From: Xylanibacter ruminicola
GTDB lineage: Bacteria; Bacteroidota; Bacteroidia; Bacteroidales; Bacteroidaceae
Reading direction: 5' to 3'
Length of the DNA: 59,005 nt
Assembly (NCBI GenBank): GCA_015060625.1
Contig: SUYC01000021.1
Span: 1 to 59,005, forward strand
Below are positions 15,918-25,305 of this stretch, in pieces. The notes beneath the pieces are model-generated. The model saw nothing but the letters and a program-made list of their open reading frames with translations, was not told where the DNA came from and did not search any database. Numbering within the stretch: the stretch's first letter is position 1; every line of letters begins with the position of its first letter. Position numbers and translations under genes: made by a program.

Positions 15918-18597
15918 ACAGGTTTAGCTGTCCGGTGAGTTCGTCGCGTATCTGCTGTTCGCTTTTGCCGGCATCGGGGTCGAGGTCTTCTTGTTCCTCG
16001 GCCGAATCGGCCGAGGGGTTAGGGTCGCTATCCGAGGTAGTTGGACTAGTCTGGCTAGTATTTCTAGGGTCTAGCTGGGGATCCTGCTCCTCGATGCTTT
16101 CCAGGGCATAGGTGGTCAGGCGCTTACCCTTGGCCTTGTAGCCTTTCACTGCGATAAACTGCTCGGCATCTATCTCTTCGCTGCCACGGAAGGCATCGGC
16201 ACCACCATAGGTTACCAGCAGGTGGGGATATGGTGTGTCGGTGAGCAACAGGAACTGTGATGCTGGATTGTCCGAAAGCCAGTTTTGCTTTTTCTTGGTG
16301 GCATCCATCTGGAAGCGTTTCAGATAGGGATAGCCTTGGTTGTCGGCATCGTAAAGTACTGCCGTCCACACTTTGTCGGCATCGTATTTCTCAATGCGCA
16401 GGATGTTCGACTCGTAGTGATTGTTCAAATCGAAGTTGGTGAGATAGTAGTCGCCGTTAGAGAGGATGACCAGTATCTGATCGTCGTCGAAGAACTCGCC
16501 TAACATCTGTCCGTGGTCGTCGTAGTTCAAACGGTTTACGTCGGGGTCGAACCAAACTTTGCGACCACCCAGGGTAGAGTGGCCATGACTCTTCAGACCG
16601 ATACGGGTTACCTGATATTTGGTGAGCAGATTACCCTTTGAGGCACGGCCCTTGATGATAATGTCTGAAAAATCTTTTATAAGGAACACGCGTTTGATGT
16701 TCTGTGAGGGGTCGAGGGTTACTTTGATCACCTCGGCCTCGCCGTTGGGGTTGGCAGTGAAGTACATCACACGACTGCCGTCGGTACCCTGTGTCAGGTC
16801 GTACTCCTTGTCACGGGTCATGCTGGTCACGTTAAAGCGCTTGATATAGCAGGCACCTTTCTTACCATCACGATAAACAACATTATATATAGTTCGCTGA
16901 TCGTTCTTCTTGAACACGTTGACATACAGAATGTTCTTACCCACGAACAGCTTGTCGGCTACACGTACAATCTTGTACTTACCATCTTTATAAAAAATAA
17001 TAACATCGTCGAGGTCGGAACAGTTGCACACAAACTCGTCTTTCTTCAGACCGGTTCCGATAAAGCCATCGTTGCGGTTGATGTATAATTTCTGGTTGGC
17101 CTCGGCCACCTTGGCTGAGTCGATGGTGTCGAAATTGCGAATCTCGGTCAAACGTGGATGATCCTTGCCGTACTTGTCCTTCAGGAACTGGAACCAGTTG
17201 GCTGTAACCTCTGTCAAGTTAGCCAGATCGCGGTCGATATCCTCAATCTCAGCCTTCAGACGTGCCATGAGCTCGTCGGCCTTGTCCTTATTGAATTTCA
17301 GGATGCGCTGCATCTTAATTTCGAGCAGCTTCAGGATGTCATCCTTGGTTACCTCGCGAATAAACTGCGGGTAGTAAGGTGTGAGTCGTTCGTCGATATG
17401 TTCGCAGACGGCATCTACGTTAGGTGCCTGTTCAAATTTCTTGTCTTTATAGATGCGCTCCTCGATGAAGATGCGTTCCAGACTTTGGAAGTGCAACTGT
17501 TCTAACAGCTCGCCCTTGCGGATTTCGAGCTCCTGACGGATGAGATCCTTGGTGCGATCAACCGAGTGGCGCAGTACATCGCTCACTGTGAGGAACTGTG
17601 GTTTGTTATCCTCGATGACGCAGCAGTTAGGTGAGATGCTCACTTCGCAGTCGGTGAAGGCATACAGGGCGTCGATAGTCTTGTCGCTTGATACGCCTGG
17701 TGCCAGATGAACCTGAATCTCAACCTCGGCAGCTGTCAGGTCTTCTACCTTACGTGCCTTGATTTTCCCCTTTTCGATAGCCTTGACGATAGAGTCCTGT
17801 AAGGTTTCGGAAGTTTTGGAGAATGGTATCTCGCGGATGACCAGTGTTTTCTGATCGATCTTCTCGATTTTGGCGCGTACCTTTACGACGCCGCCACGCT
17901 GACCGTCGTTATATTTTGAGACGTCGATGCTACCGCTGGTGGGGAAATCGGGGTAGAGTGTGAATGGCTGCTGGTGCAGGTAGCTGATGGCTGCATCGCA
18001 GATCTCGCAGAAGTTATGAGGCAGGATTTTAGAACTTAATCCTACGGCGATACCCTCGGCACCCTGTGCCAATAGCAATGGAAATTTCACGGGGAGTGTG
18101 ATAGGCTCCTTGTTTCTGCCGTCGTACGACATCTTCCACTCAGTGGTCTTGGGGTTGAATACCGTGTCGAGGGCGAACTTACTCAGACGTGCCTCGATAT
18201 ATCGTGGAGCAGCGGCTGATGAACCCGTGAGAATGTTTCCCCAGTTACCCTGTGTGTCGATGAGCAGATCTTTCTGTCCCAACTGCACCAGGGCGTCGCC
18301 GATAGAGGCGTCGCCGTGAGGGTGGAACTGCATGGTATGACCCACAATGTTGGCAACCTTGTTGTAGCGACCATCGTCCATGCGTTTCATCGAGTGCAGG
18401 ATACGGCGCTGTACGGGCTTCAGTCCGTCGCCCAGATGGGGCACGGCTCGCTCCAGGATTACGTAGCTGGCGTAATCCAGAAACCAGTTTTGATACATGC
18501 CGCTAAGATGGTGGACCGCTGCGGCATCAAAGCGGTTGCTTGGTTTATAATCGGAGTGCTGTTCCGACTGTTGTACTTCTTTTATTTCGTCGTCCAT
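15895..18597 (-). CDS. parC: DNA topoisomerase IV subunit A (GyrA/ParC family)
   Basis: 900 residues. Breakage-reunion domain with the catalytic tyrosine in APRYIEARLSK (Tyr133), GLKPVQRRILHSM at the start and QFHPHGDASIGDAL. Then a coiled-coil arm (about 420-470) and a C-terminal beta-pinwheel with relaxed GyrA-box repeats (about 500-800). The family in Bacteroidetes separates into GyrA and ParC; the divergent pinwheel and the sequence NPKTTEWKMSYDGRNKEP favour ParC. The acidic C-terminal tail (about 835-880) carries a CTAG repeat segment (RNTSQTSPTTS, about 842-858). It has its own promoter at 18626. No parE is adjacent. Confidence 0.9.
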   Translation of the reverse strand: MDDEIKEVQQSEQHSDYKPSNRFDAAAVHHLSGMYQNWFLDYASYVILERAVPHLGDGLKPVQRRILHSMKRMDDGRYNKVANIVGHTMQFHPHGDASIGDALVQLGQKDLLIDTQGNWGNILTGSSAAAPRYIEARLSKFALDTVFNPKTTEWKMSYDGRNKEPITLPVKFPLLLAQGAEGIAVGLSSKILPHNFCEICDAAISYLHQQPFTLYPDFPTSGSIDVSKYNDGQRGGVVKVRAKIEKIDQKTLVIREIPFSKTSETLQDSIVKAIEKGKIKARKVEDLTAAEVEIQVHLAPGVSSDKTIDALYAFTDCEVSISPNCCVIEDNKPQFLTVSDVLRHSVDRTKDLIRQELEIRKGELLEQLHFQSLERIFIEERIYKDKKFEQAPNVDAVCEHIDERLTPYYPQFIREVTKDDILKLLEIKMQRILKFNKDKADELMARLKAEIEDIDRDLANLTEVTANWFQFLKDKYGKDHPRLTEIRNFDTIDSAKVAEANQKLYINRNDGFIGTGLKKDEFVCNCSDLDDVIIFYKDGKYKIVRVADKLFVGKNILYVNVFKKNDQRTIYNVVYRDGKKGACYIKRFNVTSMTRDKEYDLTQGTDGSRVMYFTANPNGEAEVIKVTLDPSQNIKRVFLIKDFSDIIIKGRASKGNLLTKYQVTRIGLKSHGHSTLGGRKVWFDPDVNRLNYDDHGQMLGEFFDDDQILVILSNGDYYLTNFDLNNHYESNILRIEKYDADKVWTAVLYDADNQGYPYLKRFQMDATKKKQNWLSDNPASQFLLLTDTPYPHLLVTYGGADAFRGSEEIDAEQFIAVKGYKAKGKRLTTYALESIEEQDPQLDPRNTSQTSPTTSDSDPNPSADSAEEQEDLDPDAGKSEQQIRDELTGQLNLFDNEDFK
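15996..16075 (-). repeat. CGGCCG palindrome plus CTAG 9-bp-phase cluster in parC tail
   Basis: A 21-bp palindrome (15996-16005 with 16007-16016) shares the core CGGCCGAWTCGGCCG with that at 5471. CTAG follows at 16046, 16055 and 16064 with degenerate units at 16028 and 16037 in 9-bp phase. A further CTAG at 16071 is out of phase. Confidence 0.87.
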
Positions 18598-18625
18598 TAT
18601 CTTTTGGGGGTTTCCAGTTTGCCTG

Positions 18626-18633
18626 CAAAGTTA
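18626..18633 (-). promoter_or_regulatory. -7 element for parC
   Basis: TAACTTTG on the minus strand, 29 bases before the parC start. It gives a short leader. Confidence 0.72.
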
Positions 18634-18682
18634 CAAAAAAAAATGGAAAAAACAAAAAAACTTTGTTTTTTTTCTTGGGGAG

Positions 18683-18788
18683 CTGGCTGAACTAGCCAAA
18701 CTAGCCGAGCTAGCCTAACTAGGATTTTTTTTTAAAATATAGCAGGGCTAGTCATACTAGGTTGGCTAGCTGTGCCTAGCCCTGCTAG
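18683..18788. repeat. CTAG 9-bp-phase cluster filling alaS-parC gap, with 12-bp inverted repeat
   Basis: First run: CTGG at 18683, CTAG at 18692, 18701, 18710 and 18719. Second run: 18748, 18757, 18766, then 18776 (10 bp on) and 18785. Perfect 12-bp arms 18740-18751 and 18776-18787 flank the second run and could form the alaS terminator or a cruciform. This is the only cluster outside coding sequence. Confidence 0.92.
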
Positions 18789-18794
18789 ATGATA

Positions 18795-21509
18795 TTAAAG
18801 CTTTGCCAGCTCGAGCACTTTGTCAACGGCGGCGCTGAGTCCATCGGCGTTCTTACCACCAGCCTGGGCAAAGTGAGGCTGACCGCCACCACCACCCTGG
18901 ATGAGCTTGGCGGCCTCGCGAACCATCTGACCGGCATTCAGTCCGTGGTCGCTAACCATATCGTCGCTCATCATGATGCTAAGCTGTGGTTTGTTGTTAT
19001 CGTGGGTGCCCAATACACACAGCAGTGAACCCTCGACAGCTGCACGAATCTTAAAGGCCAGATCCTTGGCAGCAGCAGGATTCATAGGCAGAACGGCCGA
19101 AACAACCTTGACGCCGTTAACCTCGCGTGCTTTCTCTACCAACTGCTTGGCAGCGCGCTCTACAGCCTGTGCCTGGAATGATTCGATCTCTTTCTTCATC
19201 GAGTCGTGCTCTTCGATATACTTACGGATAACACCCTGCAGATCCTTAGCGTTGTTGAAGAAAGCCTTGACAGCCTTCAGCATATCTTCGGTCTGGTAGA
19301 TGAGCTCCTCGCACTCCTGACCTGTCTTGGCTTCGATACGACGGATGCCGGCAGCTACGCTGCTCTCTGAGATAATCTTGAAGAAACCGATACGTCCGGT
19401 GCTTGAAGCGTGGATACCACCGCAGAACTCGCATGAAGGACCGAAGCGAACTACACGCACCTTATCGCCGTACTTCTCACCGAACAGGGCGATAGCACCT
19501 AATTTCTTTGCCTCGTCGAAAGGTACGTCGCGGTGCTCGTCGATATGGATGTCCTGACGGATCATATCGTTTACCATGCGCTCAACTTCACGCAACTGCT
19601 CATCGGTAACCTTCTCGAAATGTGAGAAGTCGAAACGCAGGGTGTCGGGGCTTACAAACGAACCCTTCTGCTCTACGTGGTCGCCCAGAATCTGCTTCAA
19701 GGCATAGTCGAGCAGGTGAGTAGCGGTATGGTTTGCGGCCGAAGCGTTGCGCTTGTCGGTATCCACGCAAGCCATGAACTGGGCTGCAGGATCCTTGGGC
19801 AACTGCTTTACGATGTGAACGCTCTGGCCATTCTCGCGTTTGGTGTCGATGATGTTGATGGTCTCAGCCTCGTTAACGAGTACACCGCAATCACCAACCT
19901 GTCCACCCATCTCACCATAGAATGGGGTGTTATCGAGTACCAACTCATAGAACTCATTCTTTTTCTGAGTGACCTTACGGTAGCGGATGATATGGCACTC
20001 GTATTCGGTATAGTCGTAGCCTACAAAGGCTTGCTCTCTAGTAGAACTAGCCTGACTAGTATCGCTAGTTACTTCTACCCAGTCGCTGTTCTCAACGGCA
20101 GCGGCATTACGGGCACGGTCCTTCTGCTTCTGCATCTCAACATTGAACTGCTCCTCATTAACGGTGAAGCCGTTTTCGCGGCAGATAAGCTCGGTGAGGT
20201 CGAGTGGGAAGCCGTAAGTGTCGAACAAACGGAAAGCCTGTACACCATCCAACTCGGTCTTGCCCTCAGCCTTGAGGGTATTCATAGCATCGTTCAGCAT
20301 GCCGATACCCTTTTCGAGGGTACGGAGGAACGACTCTTCCTCTTCCTTGATGACCTTGGTAATGAGCTGCTGCTGAGCCTCCAATTCGGGGAAGGCACCG
20401 CCCATCTCGGCTACGAGTGTTGGAACGAGCTTATACAGGAAACCATCTTTCTGGTTCAAGAATGTATAAGCGTAACGTACGGCGCGGCGCAGGATACGAC
20501 GGATGACATAACCTGCCTTGGCGTTAGAAGGCAGCTGACCGTCGGCGATTGAGAATGCAACGGCACGCAAGTGGTCGGCGCAAACGCGCATGGCCACGTT
20601 GATGCTAGTTTGACTAGCCGCACTAGCCGCACTAGCCTGGCTAGGATTACTTGCTTGGCTAGTTTCTTCCTCAAAGGTGAGGTATTTCAGGCCGGTGATT
20701 TGCTGCTCGGCCTTGATGATGGGCTGGAATACGTCGGTATCATAATTAGAGTGCTTGCCCTGCATCATGCGGACCAGACGCTCGAAGCCCATACCGGTAT
20801 CGATGACGTTCATTGACAGAGGCTCGAGTGAACCATCGGCCTTGCGGTTGAACTGCATGAATACGATGTTCCAGATTTCAATGACCTGTGGGTCATCCTG
20901 GTTTACCAGTTCGCGACCGGTCTTGCCGCTGGCAGCCTTCTGCTCAGGGGTGCGGCTATCTACGTGGATCTCGGAGCAAGGACCGCAAGGACCTGTATCG
21001 CCCATCTCCCAGAAGTTATCGTGCTTGTTACCATTGATGATGTGATCCTCGGGTACGTGCTTAGCCCAGTACTTGGCAGCCTCGTCGTCGCGAGGGATGT
21101 TCTCCTCGGGCGAACCCTCGAATACGGTTACATAGAGATCCTCGGGGTTCAGCTTCAATACGTCAACCAGATATTCCCATGCCATGTCGATGGCGCCCTC
21201 CTTAAAGTAGTCGCCAAAGCTCCAGTTACCCAGCATCTCGAACATGGTGTGGTGATAAGTGTCGTGGCCCACCTCTTCAAGGTCGTTGTGCTTTCCTGAT
21301 ACGCGCAGGCACTTCTGTGTATCCGCTCGACGGCGTGGCTCTGGATCGCGTGTGCCCAGAATGATATCTTTCCATTGGTTCATACCTGCGTTCGTAAACA
21401 TCAGGGTGGGATCGTCCTTGATCACCATAGGGGCTGATGGTACGATAGCGTGCTGCTTCGACTCGAAAAACTTCTTGAATGAGTCGCGAATCTCATTTGC
21501 TGTCATCAT
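18795..21509 (-). CDS. alaS: alanyl-tRNA synthetase
   Basis: Charges tRNA-Ala and edits mischarged Ser/Gly. 904 residues. Class II core with [28 protein letters not shown] (motif 2 region) and GPCGPCSEI; editing domain with [12 protein letters not shown] and [13 protein letters not shown], which together supply the HxxxH...C...H metal ligands; C-Ala domain at the end with the Gly-rich [14 protein letters not shown]. Two extra Ser/Ala/Thr-rich segments, about residues 280-301 and 479-492, fall between conserved blocks and are encoded by CTAG repeats. The synthetase motifs are intact, so it should be active. Confidence 0.97.
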   Translation of the reverse strand: MMTANEIRDSFKKFFESKQHAIVPSAPMVIKDDPTLMFTNAGMNQWKDIILGTRDPEPRRRADTQKCLRVSGKHNDLEEVGHDTYHHTMFEMLGNWSFGDYFKEGAIDMAWEYLVDVLKLNPEDLYVTVFEGSPEENIPRDDEAAKYWAKHVPEDHIINGNKHDNFWEMGDTGPCGPCSEIHVDSRTPEQKAASGKTGRELVNQDDPQVIEIWNIVFMQFNRKADGSLEPLSMNVIDTGMGFERLVRMMQGKHSNYDTDVFQPIIKAEQQITGLKYLTFEEETSQASNPSQASAASAASQTSINVAMRVCADHLRAVAFSIADGQLPSNAKAGYVIRRILRRAVRYAYTFLNQKDGFLYKLVPTLVAEMGGAFPELEAQQQLITKVIKEEEESFLRTLEKGIGMLNDAMNTLKAEGKTELDGVQAFRLFDTYGFPLDLTELICRENGFTVNEEQFNVEMQKQKDRARNAAAVENSDWVEVTSDTSQASSTREQAFVGYDYTEYECHIIRYRKVTQKKNEFYELVLDNTPFYGEMGGQVGDCGVLVNEAETINIIDTKRENGQSVHIVKQLPKDPAAQFMACVDTDKRNASAANHTATHLLDYALKQILGDHVEQKGSFVSPDTLRFDFSHFEKVTDEQLREVERMVNDMIRQDIHIDEHRDVPFDEAKKLGAIALFGEKYGDKVRVVRFGPSCEFCGGIHASSTGRIGFFKIISESSVAAGIRRIEAKTGQECEELIYQTEDMLKAVKAFFNNAKDLQGVIRKYIEEHDSMKKEIESFQAQAVERAAKQLVEKAREVNGVKVVSAVLPMNPAAAKDLAFKIRAAVEGSLLCVLGTHDNNKPQLSIMMSDDMVSDHGLNAGQMVREAAKLIQGGGGGQPHFAQAGGKNADGLSAAVDKVLELAKL
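20038..20068 (-). repeat. CTAG 9-bp-phase cluster in alaS (second insert)
   Basis: CTAG at 20038, 20047, 20056 and 20065, exact 9-bp spacing. Read as [11 protein letters not shown] within AlaRS. Confidence 0.9.
20605..20662 (-). repeat. CTAG 9-bp-phase cluster in alaS (first insert)
   Basis: CTAG at 20605, 20614, 20623, 20632, 20641 and 20659 with CTTG at 20650: seven units in exact 9-bp phase. Read as [20 protein letters not shown] in the protein. Confidence 0.93.
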
Positions 21510-21558
21510 CTTGTTTTCTATTTGACAATATACTATTTACCATTTATAAATTTGGCTG

Positions 21559-21566
21559 CAAAGTTA
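21559..21566 (-). promoter_or_regulatory. -7 element for alaS
   Basis: TAACTTTG on the minus strand, 50 bases before the alaS start. It diverges from the merR promoter, whose -7 element is 44 bases away. Confidence 0.72.
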
Positions 21567-21609
21567 CACATTTTTTTCGTAAAAGTTTTGAGATTTCGGT
21601 TAAAAAGTT

Positions 21610-21617
21610 TACCTTTG
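21610..21617 (+). promoter_or_regulatory. -7 element for merR-type gene
   Basis: TACCTTTG, 20 bases before the start codon at 21637. Confidence 0.72.
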
Positions 21618-21636
21618 CAGCAAAATAGTAGTAATT

Positions 21637-21984
21637 ATGGCACTGAATTTGAATAGGAGGCTGAAAACGTACTACTCCATTAAGGAGGTGGCCGAGATGT
21701 TCGAACTGAACGAGAGTACGTTGCGCTACTGGGAAACAGAATTTCCTTTCCTGAAACCAAAGACTTCGGGGACTGCGAAAATACGTCAGTATCAGGAGAA
21801 GGATCTGGAGCAAATCCGCCTGATACATAATCTAGTGAAAGTGCGTGGATTTAAGATTGCTTCGGCACGTGAGATGTTGACTAAAAACCGACAAGGCGTG
21901 CAGAAAACAGCCGATGCTCTGCAGACTCTGATTGAGTTGCGTGAAGACTTGCAAATACTAAAAAAACATCTTGAAGTTCTTTAA
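21637..21984 (+). CDS. MerR-family transcriptional regulator
   Basis: 115 residues. The N-terminal winged-helix shows YYSIKEVAEMFELNESTLRYWETEFP, the MerR signature, followed by the wing (GTAKIRQYQEKDLEQI) and a short helical tail (KVRGFKIASAREML). There is no C-terminal ligand domain, as in small MerR-like proteins that are common in Bacteroidetes. It is transcribed divergently from alaS. Target genes are unknown. Confidence 0.9.
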   Translation: MALNLNRRLKTYYSIKEVAEMFELNESTLRYWETEFPFLKPKTSGTAKIRQYQEKDLEQIRLIHNLVKVRGFKIASAREMLTKNRQGVQKTADALQTLIELREDLQILKKHLEVL

Positions 21985-21992
21985 ATAAAAAT

Positions 21993-22014
21993 AGCCCCGC
22001 CAACCGGCGGGGCT
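21993..22014. terminator. bidirectional terminator between merR and tricorn genes
   Basis: Perfect 9-bp GC-rich stem AGCCCCGCC (21993-22001) with GGCGGGGCT (22006-22014), 4-nt loop. On the minus strand it is followed by ATTTTTATTT, good for the tricorn operon. On the plus strand it ends merR. Confidence 0.9.
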
Positions 22015-22020
22015 TATTGT

Positions 22021-25000
22021 TTATCGTTTGTGACCTCCAAAATCGTTCTTCGTCTTTTCCTTGAAGGCAGCGCCTTCCTTGAGCATCTCCTGTACGGCAC
22101 GCTCTAACTGACGGTCGTGACCGTTAAGGTAATCCTCGGGTGTGTTGTAAACCTCGATGTCGGGCTGCAGTGGGGTGTTCTCACCATAGTCGCCACGCAC
22201 ATCGATACGGCCTACCTGTGGAATACCGAATACTACGCCGTTGACAAGCGTCTCCCACCAAACACTGGTGGATGTTCCGGCTACAGGCGCACCAATCAAC
22301 TTACCAATCTTCATGTCCTGATACTGACGGGGGAATCCGCAGGCATTGCTATAGTCGTCTTCGCACAGGACAACGCACGATGGCTTGTTCCACTGGTCTG
22401 CTGGCTCGATACCTAAGTATTTGCCATGAGCCATGAAGTGTGAGTGCTGACGGCCATTGAGCAGATGGCAAAGATCGTCGTGCAGATAGCCACCGCCATT
22501 ATGGCGCTCATCTACTATCACGGCATCGCGCCCGCGGTTGGTCTCGTTCAGTAGTTCCTCGTACAGCTTACGGAATTTATCGCCGTTCATCGACGAGATG
22601 TGTACATAAGCCAAACGGCCGTGTGACAGACTATCAACCAGTTTGCGGTTGCGCTCTACCCAGCGGTCGTAGAGCAGGTTGTTATAAGCCGTGAGCGAGA
22701 TGCCCTTGACATTTACCTGACGGCCGTTGATGGTGAGGCGTATCAGTTTGCCAGTCTTGCCGGCCAGCAAGGGATAGTAATCGTCGCCCTTCTTGATAGG
22801 TGTGCCGTCGATGGCCTCGATAATGTCGCCTGCCTTTACGCCGGTGTGACGGATGGCTAAAGGCGATCCCTTCGGAATCTCGGCAATCTTCAGTCCGTCG
22901 CCTTTGTAGCTGTCGTCGAAGAATAAGCCCAACGAGGCTGTGCGGAACTCAACAGGCGTTTGGTAGCGGGCACCAGTATGCGAGGCGTTCAGTTCGCCAA
23001 GCATCTCGGCCAGCATATCGCGAAAATCGTATGTATTGTTGATGTGAGGCAGGAACTTTTCGTAGATTTTCTTATAGCCAGCCCAATCCACGCCATGCAG
23101 GTCGTCGCGATAGAACTTATCGTCAACCTGACGCCAGATATGCTCGAACAGATGCTGGCGCTCTTCAAACGGACGGTTGTTGAAGTCGGCTTCGAAATCA
23201 ATAGCCTTACGGCTGCCTTTCGCGATGTCGATACGGCGCAGCGAACCCTTATTCATAAAGAATAGGTTTTTACCTTTCTTGTCGGCAGAGAAACGGTTGT
23301 TGCCTACACCGCGAACCAATAGTTCGCTCTTGTCTTCCAATAAGTCGTACTTCCACAGGTCGTAGCCATCCTCGTAGGCGGCCTGGTAATACAGCGTGTC
23401 GCCCTTGGGTGTGAGGTAGGCATCGCCCAAACGGGTAGAGTGGGAGGTGAGGCGTACAATACGGTCGCGAGCATTCTCCAGATCGAACGTCAGAGGCTCA
23501 ACGGCAGTTTTCTTGTCCTTACTATCGGTAGCCGTGTTTTCTTTTTTGGCAGGCTTGTGAGCCTCGTCGTAGATGGCCTTCTCCTCCTTCGACATCTGGA
23601 AACGTTCGTAGGCATCGATATCAAAGAACATCAGGAAATAGTCGTTCTGCCATCCGTGTCCGCCGTGGTTCTTGAAGCCTCTGCGGTTGCTTGTGAACAG
23701 CATGGCCTTTCCACCGAGAACCCAGTGAGGGTTCATGTCGTAGTAAGAACTATTGGTCAGATTATAGGGTTTCTGTTTACCCGAGGCATCAATCAGCGCA
23801 ATATCATCGTGGTGGTAGCCGCCATCGCCGTAGTAGGTGGCCAGCAGCCAACGGCTGTCGGGGCTCCACTCAAAGTCGATGTCGCCATCAGAATATGAGA
23901 AGAGGTTCTTGCCATCCATGACGGTACGGATTTTCTTTGTGGCCAAATTGATGATACGGATGGTGCCGCGATCCTCGAAGAAAGCCAGCTCTTTACCGTC
24001 GGGACTATAACGTGGATAGAACGAGGTGTGGTTTTGCTTGGTGAGCTGCTCCTCGGTCAGGTCGGTAGCATAGGTAAACTGCTTTTCGTCCTTGTTTTTG
24101 ATAGTTGTCTGATAGATATTCCAGCAACCATTACGCTCAGAGGCGTAGGCCAGCGAACGGCCATCGGGTGAGAAACACAGGTTGCGCTCCAGTTCGGGGG
24201 TGTCGGTGATGCGACGGGTGGTCTTGTAATCGGTTGCAGTTACATATACCTCGCCGTGAATCACAAAAGCCACCTCTTTGCCGCTGGGTGATGCCACAAC
24301 CTCGGTAGCACCCTTGGTAAGCACTTCACGGATGAGATCACGGTCGCTATTGTCGCTGACAATGCTGATATTTACACGCTGAGGCTGACTGCCCTGACGA
24401 ACGGTGTAAATCTCTCCATCGTAGCCATAGCACAAGGTGCCATTGGCAGCAGCGCTGAGAAAGCGTACAGGATTGGTCTTGTGATGGGTAATCTGCTGAT
24501 TTTGTTTGCCATCCAGACTACGATACCATATGTTAAAGGTTCCGTCCTGTTCGCTCAGGTAATAGTAGCCCTTGCCGTCGGCAGTCCAAACGGGTGTGCG
24601 GTCTTCGCCAGCAAAATCGGTAAGTTTGGTGTATTTACCTTTCGACAGCATCCAGATGTCGCGGCAGATAGCCGACTTGTGGTGCTTGCGATACATATCC
24701 TCGCTGCCTTTGATGTCGTGATAGAGCACATCGCCCGTTTTACGGTTGATGTTGATATCAGCCATCATCAGACCCGAAAACAGATGAGGACGACCGCCCT
24801 TAACGCTCACCTCGTAAACCTGTGGAAATTTGCCAAGACTTGGGATGATGCTCTGTCGTGTAGGCATGTCGGCCATGCTGAACAGCAGGTGGTCGTTGTC
24901 GGTAAATGTCATGAGGTTCTTAAAATGACTACTGCTGGTAATCTGTTGTGGCTGTCCACCTTTGCTGGGCATTATCCATACGTTGATACCATCTTCGCGG

Positions 25001-25248
25001 TCGGAAGCGAAGGCCAGCTTGCTACCGTCGGGGCTCCACACGGGGCAGTAGTCGTAAGCTGGGTTGGTGGTAAGTTGTTTGGCTGTGCCACCAGTAACAG
25101 GCACAGTAAACAGATCGCCCTTGTATGAAAATGCAATCGTCTGTCCGTCGGGCGAAATGGTGCAGTAGCGCATCCAGAGCGGGCGCTCCTGAGCGATAGC
25201 CGCAATAGACAGTGTTGCAGTTAAAAATGATAAGAGTAGTTTTTTCAT
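22021..25248 (-). CDS. tricorn-like periplasmic S41 protease
   Basis: 1075 residues with a signal peptide (ends AIAQ). N-terminal WD40/PD40-type beta-propeller repeats (about 25-560; ISPDGQTIAFS, WSPDGSKLAFAS, FSPDGRSLAYASE), a linker rich in Lys, a helical core (about 690-760), a PDZ domain (about 790-860; VKAGDIIEAIDG) and an S41 protease domain. The last has AVIVDERHNGGGYLHDDL and the probable nucleophile Ser in DDYSNACGFP. It is thought to degrade peptides in the periplasm or at the surface. It is last in the minus-strand run after pectinesterase, with a 57-base gap. Confidence 0.88.
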   Translation of the reverse strand: MKKLLLSFLTATLSIAAIAQERPLWMRYCTISPDGQTIAFSYKGDLFTVPVTGGTAKQLTTNPAYDYCPVWSPDGSKLAFASDREDGINVWIMPSKGGQPQQITSSSHFKNLMTFTDNDHLLFSMADMPTRQSIIPSLGKFPQVYEVSVKGGRPHLFSGLMMADININRKTGDVLYHDIKGSEDMYRKHHKSAICRDIWMLSKGKYTKLTDFAGEDRTPVWTADGKGYYYLSEQDGTFNIWYRSLDGKQNQQITHHKTNPVRFLSAAANGTLCYGYDGEIYTVRQGSQPQRVNISIVSDNSDRDLIREVLTKGATEVVASPSGKEVAFVIHGEVYVTATDYKTTRRITDTPELERNLCFSPDGRSLAYASERNGCWNIYQTTIKNKDEKQFTYATDLTEEQLTKQNHTSFYPRYSPDGKELAFFEDRGTIRIINLATKKIRTVMDGKNLFSYSDGDIDFEWSPDSRWLLATYYGDGGYHHDDIALIDASGKQKPYNLTNSSYYDMNPHWVLGGKAMLFTSNRRGFKNHGGHGWQNDYFLMFFDIDAYERFQMSKEEKAIYDEAHKPAKKENTATDSKDKKTAVEPLTFDLENARDRIVRLTSHSTRLGDAYLTPKGDTLYYQAAYEDGYDLWKYDLLEDKSELLVRGVGNNRFSADKKGKNLFFMNKGSLRRIDIAKGSRKAIDFEADFNNRPFEERQHLFEHIWRQVDDKFYRDDLHGVDWAGYKKIYEKFLPHINNTYDFRDMLAEMLGELNASHTGARYQTPVEFRTASLGLFFDDSYKGDGLKIAEIPKGSPLAIRHTGVKAGDIIEAIDGTPIKKGDDYYPLLAGKTGKLIRLTINGRQVNVKGISLTAYNNLLYDRWVERNRKLVDSLSHGRLAYVHISSMNGDKFRKLYEELLNETNRGRDAVIVDERHNGGGYLHDDLCHLLNGRQHSHFMAHGKYLGIEPADQWNKPSCVVLCEDDYSNACGFPRQYQDMKIGKLIGAPVAGTSTSVWWETLVNGVVFGIPQVGRIDVRGDYGENTPLQPDIEVYNTPEDYLNGHDRQLERAVQEMLKEGAAFKEKTKNDFGGHKR

Positions 25249-25305
25249 AAATATACCTTATTATAATAATGAGTGAGTGTTGGGTGTTGAGTTGTTTGGT
25301 GTTGG

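Noticed and set aside
19677..20552. Plus-strand open frame opposite alaS
   Set aside because: Opposite a conserved synthetase, with no start signal or domain.
3541..20662. CRISPR array as explanation for the regular repeats
   Set aside because: The units are 9 bp, contiguous and without unique spacers, and several are coding; no cas genes are present.
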